From positions 19,279,001-19,343,000 of the forward strand of contig CM073321.1 in the NCBI GenBank assembly GCA_037043015.1: 64,000 nt of DNA. Reading direction: 5' to 3'. Below are positions 45,782 through 56,779 of this stretch, one piece after another (the stretch's first letter is position 1; every line of letters begins with the position of its first letter). Source of the DNA: Bryum argenteum. Its lineage: Eukaryota; Streptophyta; Bryopsida; Bryales; Bryaceae. The position numbers were made by a program, and so were the translations under genes. Under the pieces are notes generated by a model. The model was not told the DNA's origin. It searched no databases and worked only from the letters and a program-made list of their open reading frames with translations.

Positions 45782-47266
45782 TGTCGCGACCCTAGTTACT
45801 CCAACTCATTTTTTTCTAAGTGAGCCTTACTTGGTAGCGGAATCCCGGCTCACTTAGTTGGTAGCAACCGGCCACAACTTTGCTAACACTTGCATGTGCC
45901 CACACACACAATGTTAGCACCATTTTAAGTCAAGGTGTCTAGTCCACCTTGACTTTATAACTCATTACCGGATGTTCATTACCCGGAACTCCCATCAACA
46001 CATGGGCATGCCACTTGGTGGCACGGGGCGGCCTTCCACAAATATCCAAGCTCCCAAGGGTGCTACTAATCACCCCCAGAGCTAACCGCCCTTATCCATT
46101 GTTTAACTTCCCACTAGTCCCCCTTCCACTCTTGTCTCTCACTCCATTCGGGACATTGCCGGAAACCCGCCGGGAATCTGGCACTAGTCTTCCCTGGGAC
46201 TAGTTTGGAGCGGGACTCTTTCCAACCCAATGTTGCGGGATGCTCAAAAGCATCCCACAATGTCCAAGGTGTGGGAGTGAGGCTTCATTTCCATGCCTCA
46301 CCATTTTGAGCCATTCCCGGTTACTCCCGGGAACCGGCACTACTTATCACGGGGACTAACTTGGAGAGGGACACTTCCCAACCCCATGTTTAGAGATGCT
46401 CCAAAGCACTCTCCATTTTCCACAAGGTGCGGGAGTGAGGCCCCATTCCAAGCCTCACCCCTTGGAGCCACCCCGGCTCCTTATGGCACCATGTGCAAGT
46501 GAGGAGGGAGACCGCCCCTCCTCATAGTACTCTCTGGAGTCTTCGGTAGGCCCCCCCCTCTTGTGTTGGAGGGCCTTCCGTGACACACTTTCTTTTTGGA
46601 AGACCACCCGTTTTTGCCTTAGTCTCAAAAACGGGCCGTAACTACTTCTCGGGCTAGCTCCTAGCTCAGGTATCCAAATGGGACGTGCAAGCCCATTTTC
46701 GACATCTACTCTTTGGGTAGATATTGATGGAGTACCTACTTGCCTCAATCAGGTCTGTCCCAGAGGAGATATGCCCTCTGAACATTCGGTGTCCCGGGAG
46801 GCAACATTCCCGAGTCCCGAAGTCCCGACCACTTTGAGGAGCCATATCTCCTAAACTATTGCTTTGCTCATCATGAGCCTTAGCAACCTAGAAAGCCCTT
46901 GTCATTAGATTTCCAGCAACATGCAACATGCCGCCCTCCACGAAGGTCGACACATTGAGTCCCGAAAGGCAACACTCCCGAGTCCCGGAGTGGCCGGGAA
47001 CGCGCTCCAACTTTGGGGAGCCATATCTCATGACTCACAACTCCAAATCGCGCTTTCTTTGGACCCATGGGTGCGTGCTTGAACAAGGTTTCCAACCATG
47101 TAAGGCACACTACCAAGCTCGTCCCAAACACTACCCTATTGCGTGCTGTTTGCTCGGGACTCTCCTTGGTCACCTCACCTTGTCTTTTGCCAAGCCCGGG
47201 GCGTCACTCCCGGGGTCCTCTTGGCTAACCACGGTGTTCGATCATCCTTTGGAAAGGGATGTGACA
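45782..47266 (+). mobile_element. Solo LTR, 1,485 bp
   Basis: The sequence starts TGTCGCGACCC and ends GGGATGTGACA, the TG...CA ends of a plant LTR. It is flanked by AGGAG on both sides (45777-45781 and 47267-47271), a 5-bp target duplication. The acidic coding sequence resumes right after it. It contains internal repeats around CAACTTTGGGGAGCCATATC / CACTTTGAGGAGCCATATCT. No internal region remains, consistent with LTR-LTR recombination. Confidence 0.88.
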
Positions 47267-48895
47267 AGGAGGAAGAAGAGGAAGAGGCGAACACCCCCCT
47301 CATGTGAAGGACGAGGCCCCACATGAGAAGGGTCGAAGTCGTGGCAAAGGCTGGCAGGGACCTGTCCGAGAAGGAGGACGACGAGGAGGTTGAAGATGAA
47401 GAGGAAGAGACCCCTCCCCAACCTAAGAGGCCATCGGGAGGAGTGAGAAGGAAGAACACTACCGGGTTTGGTAGAATGCGTTCTTCCATCCGGCCCCTCC
47501 CGACAGCGCAGTAGGCATCCGGCTGAGGAGCCAGGACTGCTCTTCCTACCGGAGTTACCCGGGTAGCTCCAACGACCGAACAGGGACTCCATGAAGGGAG
47601 ATTGCCTAACCTCAAAGTCAAGGGCAAGAAAAAGAAGCGATCGGCCAGTTTGGAGGTGGCTACCCGGGTTACGGAGGTAGAGCGAGAACCAAGCCCGGAC
47701 TCGACTTTGATGCAAGAACTGGAGCCGATTCCGGTAGCGGAGCCCAAACCAATGAGTCCCCCCAAGCCTGAGGTAAAGAGAAGGCTACTCGAAGCCGAGA
47801 AGAATGTTGTCACGGAGGAGGTTACCCCTCCTCGAATCAATTCATCGTAGCAGGCGGATGCTCCAACTTCCTCAACGCCAGTAGTAGGAGTGGCTCCGGA
47901 GTCATCTCACCGATGCATGGTGACTCCTGGGACGGAGAAGACAACTCCAACGCTCCCCCAGCCGTTTTACCGGATCCCCACCGAGGGCATCTTGAAACCA
48001 ATCGGGTGGTGCTTGATGAAGTCGAGCAGGAGACGCGCTAGATGTTTGACGCCATCTCTCAACTCAGGGTTCTGTTCCGGACAGAGTTTGTTCGGAGCCT
48101 GCAAGCCAAGGTAGAGGAGCTCCGGATCGCAAAACGGAAGGTGAAGCAGGAAGCACACGCCCTCAAGAAGAAGATCCGGGAGAAGAATAGGGCGCTCCGG
48201 GAGTTGCAGGTGATCGACCGGACAGTTCTGTAGTCCCTCAAGAGGGTGCTGCAATCGGAGGTTGAGGTTCAGACCAAGGCCACCTTCTACAACGCCCAAA
48301 TTGGCATCAGTGAGTCGCTCCAATTGGCGGAGCTACTTCGGAGGCACACGGTGGGGGTCAACCAGTGTTTGAAGGAGTTTCGGGTACTAATCGGTAAGCT
48401 TGTACAGGCCCTTCCTCCTACGGATTCAATGGAGGCTGCTACCCCGGCGAGGGAAGTATTCATACGGTTACCAGAACCAAGTAGAGGACCGGTTGAAGAA
48501 CCGGTGCCCTTGGATAGTAGGGAGGTGCCGACACTTGCTCCAGAGGACTCGACTGCCCAGGAACTGGAGGAGATGAAGGAGGCAAGACCAGAGGTACATG
48601 AGGTAACGCCACCTATGATTAAGGAAGACACAGAAGAGGTGGAGGCACCAGGGGTTCCTTTGGAGGAGAGGCAGCTGGAACCAACAGTGGAACCGGGTGG
48701 AGTCCCCATGGAGGAGGATGTAGCGGACTTAAGGGTGGAAGTGATAGGTGACCCACCCCAGAAACCGGATGAGGACTCGTATGGGATACCAGAGGAGGAG
48801 GAGAAAGAGCCTACTACCGATCTAACCGAGGAGTCAGACTCTCATCCGGTGTCGAGAGGGGAGGAAATGGAGTTCAGTGAAGAACAATTAGAATA
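47267..48895 (+). pseudogene. Athila/Tat-like gag-type ORF, second part
   Basis: Acidic and lysine-rich segments follow the solo LTR (frames 47323-47514 and 47602-47850). Then comes a likely coiled coil (48042-48233: SLQAKVEELRIAKRKVKQEA) and a long acidic, proline-rich tail (48246-48896: PVEEPVPLDSREVPTLAPE, DLTEESDSHPVSRGEEME). TAG stops at about 47848, 48231 and 48894 separate the pieces. No reverse transcriptase, integrase or protease was seen, so this is a pol-less derivative. Codon use is GC-richer than the flanks. Confidence 0.5.
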
Positions 48896-50369
48896 GGAGG
48901 AGCCCACACCTCACCCGATGGAACAAGAGGCCTTCACCGGTCCCCCACCGTCGAAGCTCAAGGCGCTCTAAAATAAATGGAAGAACAAGAGGACTCAGTA
49001 GCTCCTGAGGCCACCATCGCCTTTCGCAGGAATCCAAGAAGCCTCTTCGGATACGGCGGAGCAATACCAAGAGGACAAATTACCCCCTTTACAAACATCG
49101 GCATCTCCAAAAAGACGACACCGCCGTCATCGCCCTCAAATTCGTCAAGTGGCCAACCAGTAGAAGATAGAATTTAGAATTAGTTAGACATAGGCAGAAA
49201 TTGTAGATGCTTGTCTAGCCCACTCACTCCGGAAATCTTGGATTCAAGGTATTTCAGATCTGATAAGGGTTTGGGGGAAATCCGGAGATCTCAGATACTA
49301 ACCAGAGCCTCTACGGAGTGCTCCGGGTCTTTTCTGTTTTCTCTACACATGTGAGTAAAGATTTAGCTTGCATTCCAAACTCGTGTGTCCTTGCTTTTGG
49401 TTGTGTGATTCCGGATTGTCTTGTGCAAGTGCGGTCTGGATCCGGTTGTAGTGACAGGAAGTCCCTTGCAGATTTGGTGGCTTCTATTCTAGTACTCGGG
49501 TTGGGGTTATTAGAGTGGTTGCTTTGTCAGTAAGAGATCCGAGTGGGAGAGTCCGATCGTTTGTGTTTGTGTCTGCTGGTTGTGGGATTTATTACTGTAA
49601 TCCGGATTGGACAGAGGTGTTGGGTTGGCGAGTAAAGCCGACATGGTAACCAACCTCCCGGACGAGATATCCGGTCAAGGGAACTCTTGACAAGAATTTG
49701 CGTGCAAACCCGGACACCAGTTTGGTTCCAAGTAATATTAGTTGAAATCTCGCGGATTGAACGGTGGGATACTGTTCACTGCAATCCAAATCGCAAGTAT
49801 CATTGGACTAGGGAAAGGGAGAGAACCAGATAACTGCTGGAGTGACGTGCTGTTCGGAAGGCAAAACCGGATAATGGCAGTAGTTGTAAGGGAAAAACTC
49901 TGGGAGAGAGAGAGAAAGTACTAGGTAACAAATCGGTGAAACTCCGATCACCTAAATCAACTGGTAGAGGGTGAACTAATTCCGTACCCTTCAAACTAAT
50001 AGGGAGGACCTCACCGAGGATTTACGGAGGTAAAACTAAATCAACGTTATCCGGTTAACTAAACGGTATCCGGTTAAAAGGGTACTCAACCGAGAAGGGA
50101 AATCGGATCAAGAATTACCCGGTGAACCTGGCAGGGGTTTTGGTTTGAGGCTGACCGGATCCGATTGTGTGAGTCACTGGTCCAGCCAACCGGATTGTGG
50201 TAGGTCGTTGTAGCGTAAACCGGTAGTCCAAACCGGATTGAGTCTTGTTTCACACTTCACAGAGTCTCCGAGAAATGTTACCCGGAAGGTGGACCCTTTT
50301 GTTAAGTATTAGTGGAGAATTGGGTGGTTTTGGTCCTACTTGGTTTAGTATCTCTCGACATGAGGAAAA
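48896..50369 (+). other. LTR-like sequence ahead of a primer-binding site
   Basis: This holds no gene and is rich in TCCGGAT / ATCCGGT motifs (for example near 49411, 49441, 49600, 50048, 50160 and 50233). Because it is followed at once by a PBS, its right part is expected to be an LTR. No second copy was found in the window, and I could not define the left edge. Confidence 0.35.
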
Positions 50370-50390
50370 TTTTGGCGCCGCTGCCGAGGA
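50370..50390 (+). other. Athila/Tat-type primer-binding site
   Basis: TTTTGGCGCCGCTGCCGAGG is very close to the conserved plant PBS that begins TGGCGCCGTTGCCGGGG. Instead of an internal retrotransposon region, the 144-bp direct repeat follows immediately. Confidence 0.6.
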
Positions 50391-50391
50391 T

Positions 50392-50535
50392 GTCGACAAA
50401 AAGGCTATCTACAAGCATAACAACATGGAATGATAAATAAATTGCATTTGGGCTCATCGAAACATCCATCCATAGCAAAACACATGACTACTTTCATTCT
50501 CCCACTCTCCCGTATGAGTAAAACATTAACCTCTA
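50392..50535 (+). repeat. 144-bp direct repeat, right copy
   Basis: Gap-free partner of 44162-44305. It starts two bases after the PBS-like sequence ends, which makes it likely to be the flank of the 6.1-kb block and not part of it. Confidence 0.9.
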
Positions 50536-50540
50536 CGTAA

Positions 50541-50610
50541 GGTACTATAACCCTAAACCCTAAATCCTAAACACTAAACTCTAAACCATAAATCCTGAAT
50601 CCTTAACTGG
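50541..50610. repeat. Degenerate CCCTAAA tract
   Basis: Runs of ACCCTAAACCCTAAATCC and CTAAACC variants. Fourth such tract in the window. From 50611 to about 51367 the DNA is AT-rich with no gene seen. Confidence 0.7.
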
Positions 50611-51367
50611 AAATGCTAAACATCAGCCACAACTTCTTGTTTATTACGAACACTCTGCTTCATATGTTTACTATCGATGACAATTTTAGGCTTTCGTTCA
50701 CCTTGCGAGTGCAAGTCCCCATTTTTTATACTATTGGCTAGGTTTTAAGCTCCAAGACAAGTTCCACGAGACAAAGTCTTAACTTATCTATCAAGTTCAG
50801 TGCAAAGCTTAAAAATGGCTTGCCCTATTAGGTGGAAGCATATACCAAAATAGTTGAGCAACAAAAGGTCAGCTTATGTAAAGGAATTGAAATATATAGA
50901 ACTTGAAATGAAACTAATCCTTCCATGTTAAGTAGATCCTTACAACAATAAGTAACATGGATGTATCATGTTCAGCCTTGAATGTGAAATGTGCACATAA
51001 TTTCAAATTAATATTTGAAGGACTTCGACTTATCCTGAACTATTTATTTTTAATAATACACATACATAAATAGTTCTTAGTAATAAATAATAATTACGTT
51101 CTAATCATTATTATCTATAACCATGCAATAACAATGATAACGTTCAAAATTATGATTTGATTTTGAACTACATTCATAATAATGTTAAATACCTTTTAAT
51201 ATATTACTATACATGATGTTTTCCAATGTTAGTGCATTATATTGACATTGTTATCAATAAAGTGAATATTAAATTATCGTAACAAATAAATAACAGTTAC
51301 ATTTAAATACTTTGTAGAAGTATATGGAGAATACATGGCATTAGTAAATGATATGTAGTGATTACTT

Positions 51368-51690
51368 ATGGACAAAAGTTGGAAACTAAACCCATTACAC
51401 TTGACTCCAAAAGTGATACAATACCATGTACAAACGTTGAAACGAAACCCTTTGCACTTGAATCCAAGTATAATACTTAATAGATACAATACCATTAACA
51501 AAAGTTGGAAACTTCACACTTTACACTTGAATCTAAAAGTATTACTTATGTACATTACCATGAAGAAAAGTTCGAAACTAAACCCACCTTTTACACTTGA
51601 ATCCAAAAGTGATACGTATGTGTAATACCATAGACAAAAGTTGGAAACTAAACTCTTTACACTTTAATCTAAAAGTAATACTTATGTAAA
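51368..51690. repeat. About 60-70-bp AT-rich tandem repeat, five copies
   Basis: Each unit contains AAAAGTTGGAAACTAAACCC, TTTACACTTGAATC, AAAAGTRATAC and ATACCATG variants. The 85-residue frame over it (HLTPKVIQYHVQ) is a by-product of the repeat. Confidence 0.85.
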
Positions 51691-52239
51691 GAATATATGA
51701 ATGAAAAAGTATTGTTGATTTCACATAATTATGGTGCTAGAGTAAACATGCCACAAGTCTTGGAACTTTGAATTCTAAAATTTAATTCAATAACTAATAA
51801 ACTTAGCTAGTTTAACTCAATAGACTAATCTCTAAAAAAGAACTCGGTTGAAAATTGTGATAGGAATTACATTGTAAAGTACTCATAATTGGAATAGTGT
51901 ATTAAATATTGCACAAAAACTTAGTTAAAAAAAAAAGTACAAGACTAAATAAAAAACTAATTTTATTAAAACTAAGTACAAAATTTAGCGTATTTGACTT
52001 AGAGTTCTAATTTGTCTAGGAAAAAGATGATTAAGAGAAGTGAATGAATTAAAATTTACGTTTTAGGATATATAATAACGAGTACTAAACTTAGATAGAA
52101 AAATAGTGGAATAAATATATTTTTTGAGAAATGATTGCCATGGCCATAATCATGTGCATACAAATGCTCATGATCATGGCCATGGCAATAATCATGATGA
52201 TTGGGTTCATCATAACTCCACCAACGTCATCTTTTACCT
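51691..52239. other. AT-rich gap
   Basis: No gene was recognised. The end (52125-52215) is a low-complexity CATGATCATGGCCATGG-type stretch. Confidence 0.4.
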
Positions 52240-53790
52240 CCACCTCCCCATCTCACACTCTCATTTTCACTTTCATCTTATTTCCGCTTGTTCCGCATTT
52301 CCGCTTGTTCTCTCCGGCTTCGCTGATCTCTCGAGCTTTGTTGTTCTCTCCCTCGCTTTCCGCGGCGCTCGTTGTTCTCTTCCTCTGCATTCAGTTCATT
52401 TCACTTTGCATTCGTGAGCTTTAGCGTTGCAAGTGCGCTGCTTCTTTACGCCCTTTTGGCCGTGTTTAGTTTTCTTGTTTTTGTTCCGCTATCACAATTT
52501 TGCATTTGAGGTACTGGTCTTCCTCTTATCTGGGTTTGCAGTGGGGCGTCGAAGGAGTTGGAAAATTAGGAGGAGAGTGGCGGTCGCGGTGTTTGAGGAA
52601 GAGTTGCAGAGCGGAGAACTTTGGAGTTTCTATAGTCTGAGCCCAGTACGACTTATCAGGTTATTTTTCAGTACTCAGTTTTTCAGTTTATTGCGGAACC
52701 CTAGTATTTGCTAGAGTTGTGATATTGAATGCTTGTTTGTCACTGTCACTTTTGAATTACTATGCAATTGCACTAAATTTTGAACAATCATCGTCTAAGA
52801 GTTTGGAAAGTAGAAACTGCCTCGCCTGTTAACGATTCGAAGTAGGGTTTTGGTTATATGAGTTTGTGTGTCATTGTTTGTAAGATTCATGCTTAATGGT
52901 TGCTCAGCTGCTAATTGCAAATGTGAAGAAGTGAAAATTTTGAGTTTTGTTGCTACAAGCGCATCGGCACTCAGGTTTCATTTGTGTGGTAAGACAACAT
53001 TTGTAAAATTATTTGATTATGTGATTGATTGATTATTTGATGTTTATATGCTTTGATATTCGCAATTCAGTGTTCGTCACAAAATTGCTGTGAATGCAAA
53101 CTCTTCAATAAGGAGAAGCTTACAGTTTAGCTCGACTCGAGCTAAACTGCACCTAGAAATGATTGATTATAATGCAGTTTAGCTCGACTTGAGCTAAACT
53201 GTGGAGCCTGCGTAATTCTAGAATGTAACTTTAGCTCCAGGAGAGGTAAAATGCCACTTTTACCAAACGTAGACACTGCATTTCAGCTCGACTCGAGCTG
53301 AAGTGCACGTAGATTTGAACGCTCATGATGCAGTTTAGCTCGAGTCGAGCTAAATTGCTACATACGCCAACCAAGGTTTGTATTGCAATTTAGCTTGACT
53401 CAAGCTAACCTGTAAAGTCTCCGGAATTCTAGAATGTAACTTTAGCTCCAGGAGAGGTATACTGTAACTTCTACCAAACGATGACACCAAAGTTTAGCTC
53501 GACTCGAGGTAAACTGCATCTAGAAATGAAGGCTTAGAATACCGTTTAGCTCGTCTCGAGCTAAACTTCAACTACTATAACTCGTTGACATTCCCGTTTA
53601 GCTTGACTCGAGCTAAATTGCTACAAATGCACGACGAAGTTTGTTATGCACTTTAGCTCGAGTCAAGGTAAACTGCAACTACTACAGCTTCTTGACGTTG
53701 CAGTTTTGCTCGACTCGAGCTAAATTGCTACAAGAGCCCAACAATGATTTTAATACAGTTTAGTTCAACTCGAGCTAAACTGCAAGTTGT
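52240..53790 (+). pseudogene. Orphan leader of a DUF7869-type locus (locus E)
   Basis: A pyrimidine-rich promoter-like stretch (TTTCCGCTTGTTCCGCATTTC, near 52278, cut here to its core TTTCCGCTTGTTCCGC) is followed by weakly coding leader sequence and an array of palindromes of the same arm type as loci B and D. No DUF7869 coding sequence follows; hAT-like sequence begins at 53800. By analogy this is the 5' half of a fifth locus whose body was lost or displaced. No perfect TTTSSCGS site was found here. Confidence 0.4.
53124..53781. repeat. Palindrome array of locus E
   Basis: About eleven palindromes have arms TTTAGCTCG and CGAGCTAAA, mostly with centre ACT. They lie near 53129, 53178, 53285, 53335, 53390, 53493, 53555, 53601, 53651, 53706 and 53759. 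A GCAGTTTAG...CTAAACTGC extension is common. Two copies of TAGAATGTAACTTTAGCTCC (53219 and 53428) mark a partial duplication of about 210 bp. Confidence 0.88.
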
Positions 53791-53799
53791 ATTTTTCGC

Positions 53800-54504
53800 C
53801 AAGGTTGTCAAATTAGACAGGCACACGATTGAGCTCTCGCTCCTCTGATATTGTCAAACGCATGTTGACTTTGAGTTTAGGGAAAAAACAAGGACGTAGC
53901 AAGGGTTTAGGTGGAAACCAAGTCACTTGGCCGCCACGTACGCGCCACGTGGGACCGATGATAGGGTGAGTGAAATTATGTATAAGCGGGTGAGGAAGAT
54001 GCGGAGCGAGTTAGGAAGTCTTGGGCAGGTAAGTAGGTTGTTCGAGGCGGGTGAGGGGGGTTCATGGCGGGTGAGGGGGTAGTTCGGGGCAGGTAAGGGG
54101 TCGAGGGCGAGTGCAGGAGGGTGCGGAGTGGATGCGGTGGGGTCCGGGGGGGGTCCGAGTAAGTGCGGGGGGAGGTCGGAGGAGAGTGTGGGGTGGGGGT
54201 TCGGGGCGGGTGAGGGGGCACGGGCAGCTGGGTTCTTTTTTTATGTTTTTTTCTTGTCGTGCTTCAAAACCAATTTAAGCATGGCTGGGTTGTATTTGGC
54301 AAAGTATATATATAAATGGTTGGGCGAGTGACAAGAGGTGGGAAGAAGTAAATCTGTGCAATCAAATTAAAACAATGCAATTAAATATGTTATACGGAGA
54401 CGTACGCATACATTGGATAAGAGAAGGCTGCTCTCGTTTTGGCACACTTGGAAGTACATATAGTATTGTAATTATCCATGCAATCCTTCTACATACAAGA
54501 GCCA
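53800..54504 (-). mobile_element. hAT-like terminus with G-rich minisatellite
   Basis: CAAGGTTGTCA at 53800 is the hAT-MITE terminus. The next 160 bp match the MITE right half in reverse (CCTAAACCCTTGC region, CACGTACGCGCCACGTGG). Then comes a G-rich repeat of about 17-23 bp (GGGTGAGGGGGTTCGGGGCG variants, 53983-54230). No second terminus or duplication was found before 55253. Confidence 0.5.
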
Positions 54505-54790
54505 TACGCTAACTTCGGAGATCGGTAAACAAGACAGCTCAATTACGGAAACAACACATGGGCACGATCCAACTAAATGGATGCTTCTCCAAGGCCCCAA
54601 TACCATCGGACACTGTCAACCTTTTGGACACATCTGGGTCTTGGAGGTCTTTTAATTTGTAGCAGAGATATTCTTGATTCTAGGCGCGTTCTGGGCGGTG
54701 TGGCATAAAATACTTGATATCATACTCTTCGTGCCAAATGTGTGGTGCTAACCACGCGGTGGAGAATACATCGGTTGCCTAGGAATATAT
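54505..54790 (-). pseudogene. Second protein-kinase C-lobe fragment (inverted copy)
   Basis: Read on the minus strand: FSTAWLAPHIWHEEYDIKYF, MPHRPERA, a TAG, YKLKDLQDPDVSKRLTVSD and GALEKHPFSWIVPM, closely matching 37427-37792. Only the last third of the C-lobe is present. It again lies next to hAT-like terminal sequence, here about 700 bp away instead of about 220 bp. Confidence 0.6.
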
Positions 54791-55253
54791 GGGCTTGAAT
54801 CATGGATGTCAAGATGGACCTCTTTTAAGAATTTTTGGACAAACGTCCGGACGTCCGTCCAGACGTCTATCCATGGACGTCCAGACAGTAAATGGACAAA
54901 CATCCGCGGGGCAAATTGTAATTATCAGGGCAATAGTAAAATTTCTAATCGTTAGATCGTTTTTGAGGTTGCACCTTACCCGTTCCAATCTGATTTACAG
55001 AAGAGTGACCTGGAAAAATCAGGCCGTCCAGCCCCCGAACGAGCTGACCAAACTCTCGTGGTTACCATTAGATTGGATTAGGCAGCCCACGACTGTCAGA
55101 TTGATCGCAGCCAACCAATCTGTCGGCAGCAGCCGAAACGGTCGCATCCAACCGATCCATCTTCTGATCAGTCGGAGGCAGTCGCATCCGTACAGTCGCA
55201 TCCGATTAAGTGCGGTTGATTGATCAGCCGCCGTTCGTTCAATCGGTCGTGGC
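54791..55253. other. Gap upstream of the chromovirus
   Basis: No gene was recognised. A cluster of GGACGTCC / GGACGTCCGTCC palindromic motifs lies at about 54840-54892. GTCGCATCC and CAGTCGCATCCG motifs recur at 55140-55205. Confidence 0.45.
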
Positions 55254-55552
55254 TGTCACGGACATACATTAGAAACTTCTAGAAGATGGAGAAGCGTCTC
55301 GAAGCGTCTCGGAAGTTGCTAGAGAAGTCTCGGAAGTTGCTTGAGAAGTCTCGGAAGAAGCTTCTCATCTAGTAGTATATATAGGAGTCGAGGTTGAAGG
55401 ATTCTACACTCTCGACAACACATCTCTTGTAGTTCTCACCTTTCTTGGTGTTGTTTGTGTTCTCGTTCTGTTAAACCAAGTTCTTGTTAGTTTCTGTTTA
55501 GAATATCCTTGTGTCTTTCCGTGTCCTTGACAGTTTGTTGAGACTATACACA
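55254..55552 (+). repeat. 5' LTR of a Ty3/gypsy chromovirus
   Basis: It starts TGTCACGGACATAC and ends TATACACA, about 299 bp. It contains AAGTCTCGGAAGTTGC repeats and a TATATATAGGAG box near 55375. The first part matches 60560-60740. Confidence 0.85.
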
Positions 55553-55555
55553 TCC

Positions 55556-55568
55556 TTGATATCAGAGC
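55556..55568 (+). other. Primer-binding site (initiator Met tRNA type)
   Basis: TTGATATCAGAGC differs by one base from the plant retrotransposon PBS core TGGTATCAGAGC. Confidence 0.75.
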
Positions 55569-55724
55569 TAGTTCCTTCTCGTTGAAGTGTAGATTACCCC
55601 TACTCAAAGACGTACTAGCGCGTTAGAATTTGCGGATTACCCTCCTCTAAACCAATATTGTTTTCTGTAGATTCATCTTTTTTTTTTTCTCCTGCTTAGT
55701 GTGGCTGGGGGTCAAGACATCCAT

Positions 55725-56683
55725 ATGGCTAAAAATAGAGAGTCCAAACTAGACGCCATCATGAATGCTCTAGCTTTGTTGTCTCAGAGAGGTGCGGAGA
55801 TTGAAGGAGTCATAGCAAGATTATACAATGATGCTTTGACACCTGAAGAAGCAGCTTTGCCTTTAGTTCGATGAGAACTGTTGGTTCAACCACAAAAAGA
55901 ACCTCGAGTCACCCTTCCGGACAAATTCGATGGTATGCGTTCCAAGTTTTGAGGTTTCGTCAACCAAGTTAGGTTGATAACAGTTCTACAGCCTGAACGC
56001 TATCCAACGGAGGAGTCACGGTTGGATTGGTTGGGACTCTGCACACGGGACAAGCGTTATCGTAGTTTGCTCCTTTATTCGAGAAACAATCATCAATTCT
56101 GAGCAACTTTGAGACTTTCTTAGAGGCGTTTGCAGAAGCATTTGGCAAACATGACAAAGCTCAATGGGCCACAACAAATATTTGGTCGCTACAATAAGGT
56201 ACATGCTCTACATCGACCTATGCATCCAATTTCCAGCAATTGGCCTACAACATCAATTGGGGCGAAGAAGCATTGATGAGCCAATTTTACTGCCGTCTGA
56301 GGGACGATGTGAAGGACTTGTTATTATCTCTTCCTGATCCACAAACACTAAACGAGGCTATTAGCCAAGCTGTGAAGTGTGATAATCGCTTATTCGAGCG
56401 TCGCCAAGATCAACGCCCAAGACAATATACAACTCTTCATAGTGCAACTATGCCAGCAAGAGGTCTATTTTCATAATCGGAGGCGGAAGACATGCAAATT
56501 GAGGCGGTACGTCTAAAGTCTCTCACTCCAGAAGAAAAGAAACAATGTATGGAATCAGGATTATGTTTGTACTGCGGTGAAGAAGGCCATAAGACTGCGA
56601 ACTGTCCTAAGAAGCCTAACAGACGCATTGTCAAGACCATAAGCTTTGTGATTCAGGAAAATGAAGGTGCCCAGCCACAGTAG
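55725..56683 (+). pseudogene. Chromovirus gag
   Basis: An ATG at 55725 begins MAKNRESKLDAIMNALALLS. A retrotransposon gag domain follows in pieces (TLPDKFDGMRSKF; NINWGEEALMSQFYCRLRDD; LPDPQTLNEAISQAVKCDN). It ends in an intact CCHC zinc knuckle, CLYCGEEGHKTANC (about 56559-56600). At least one frameshift (near 56035) and several stops, including TGA in place of an Arg codon at about 55873, inactivate it. Confidence 0.82.
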
Positions 56684-56779
56684 AAACCGTGCGGCTGGAC
56701 AATTCAATACCTCAATCAGGTTCCTCCTTTGCTGCCCAACCTGCCCGCTGTTTTCCAATTCCTTTGTCTTTAGGCCCGT

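Noticed and set aside
44162..50535. 144-bp direct repeats as LTRs of a short-LTR element
   Set aside because: They do not begin TG or end CA, no polypurine tract precedes the right copy, and a recognisable PBS lies before the right copy instead of after the left.
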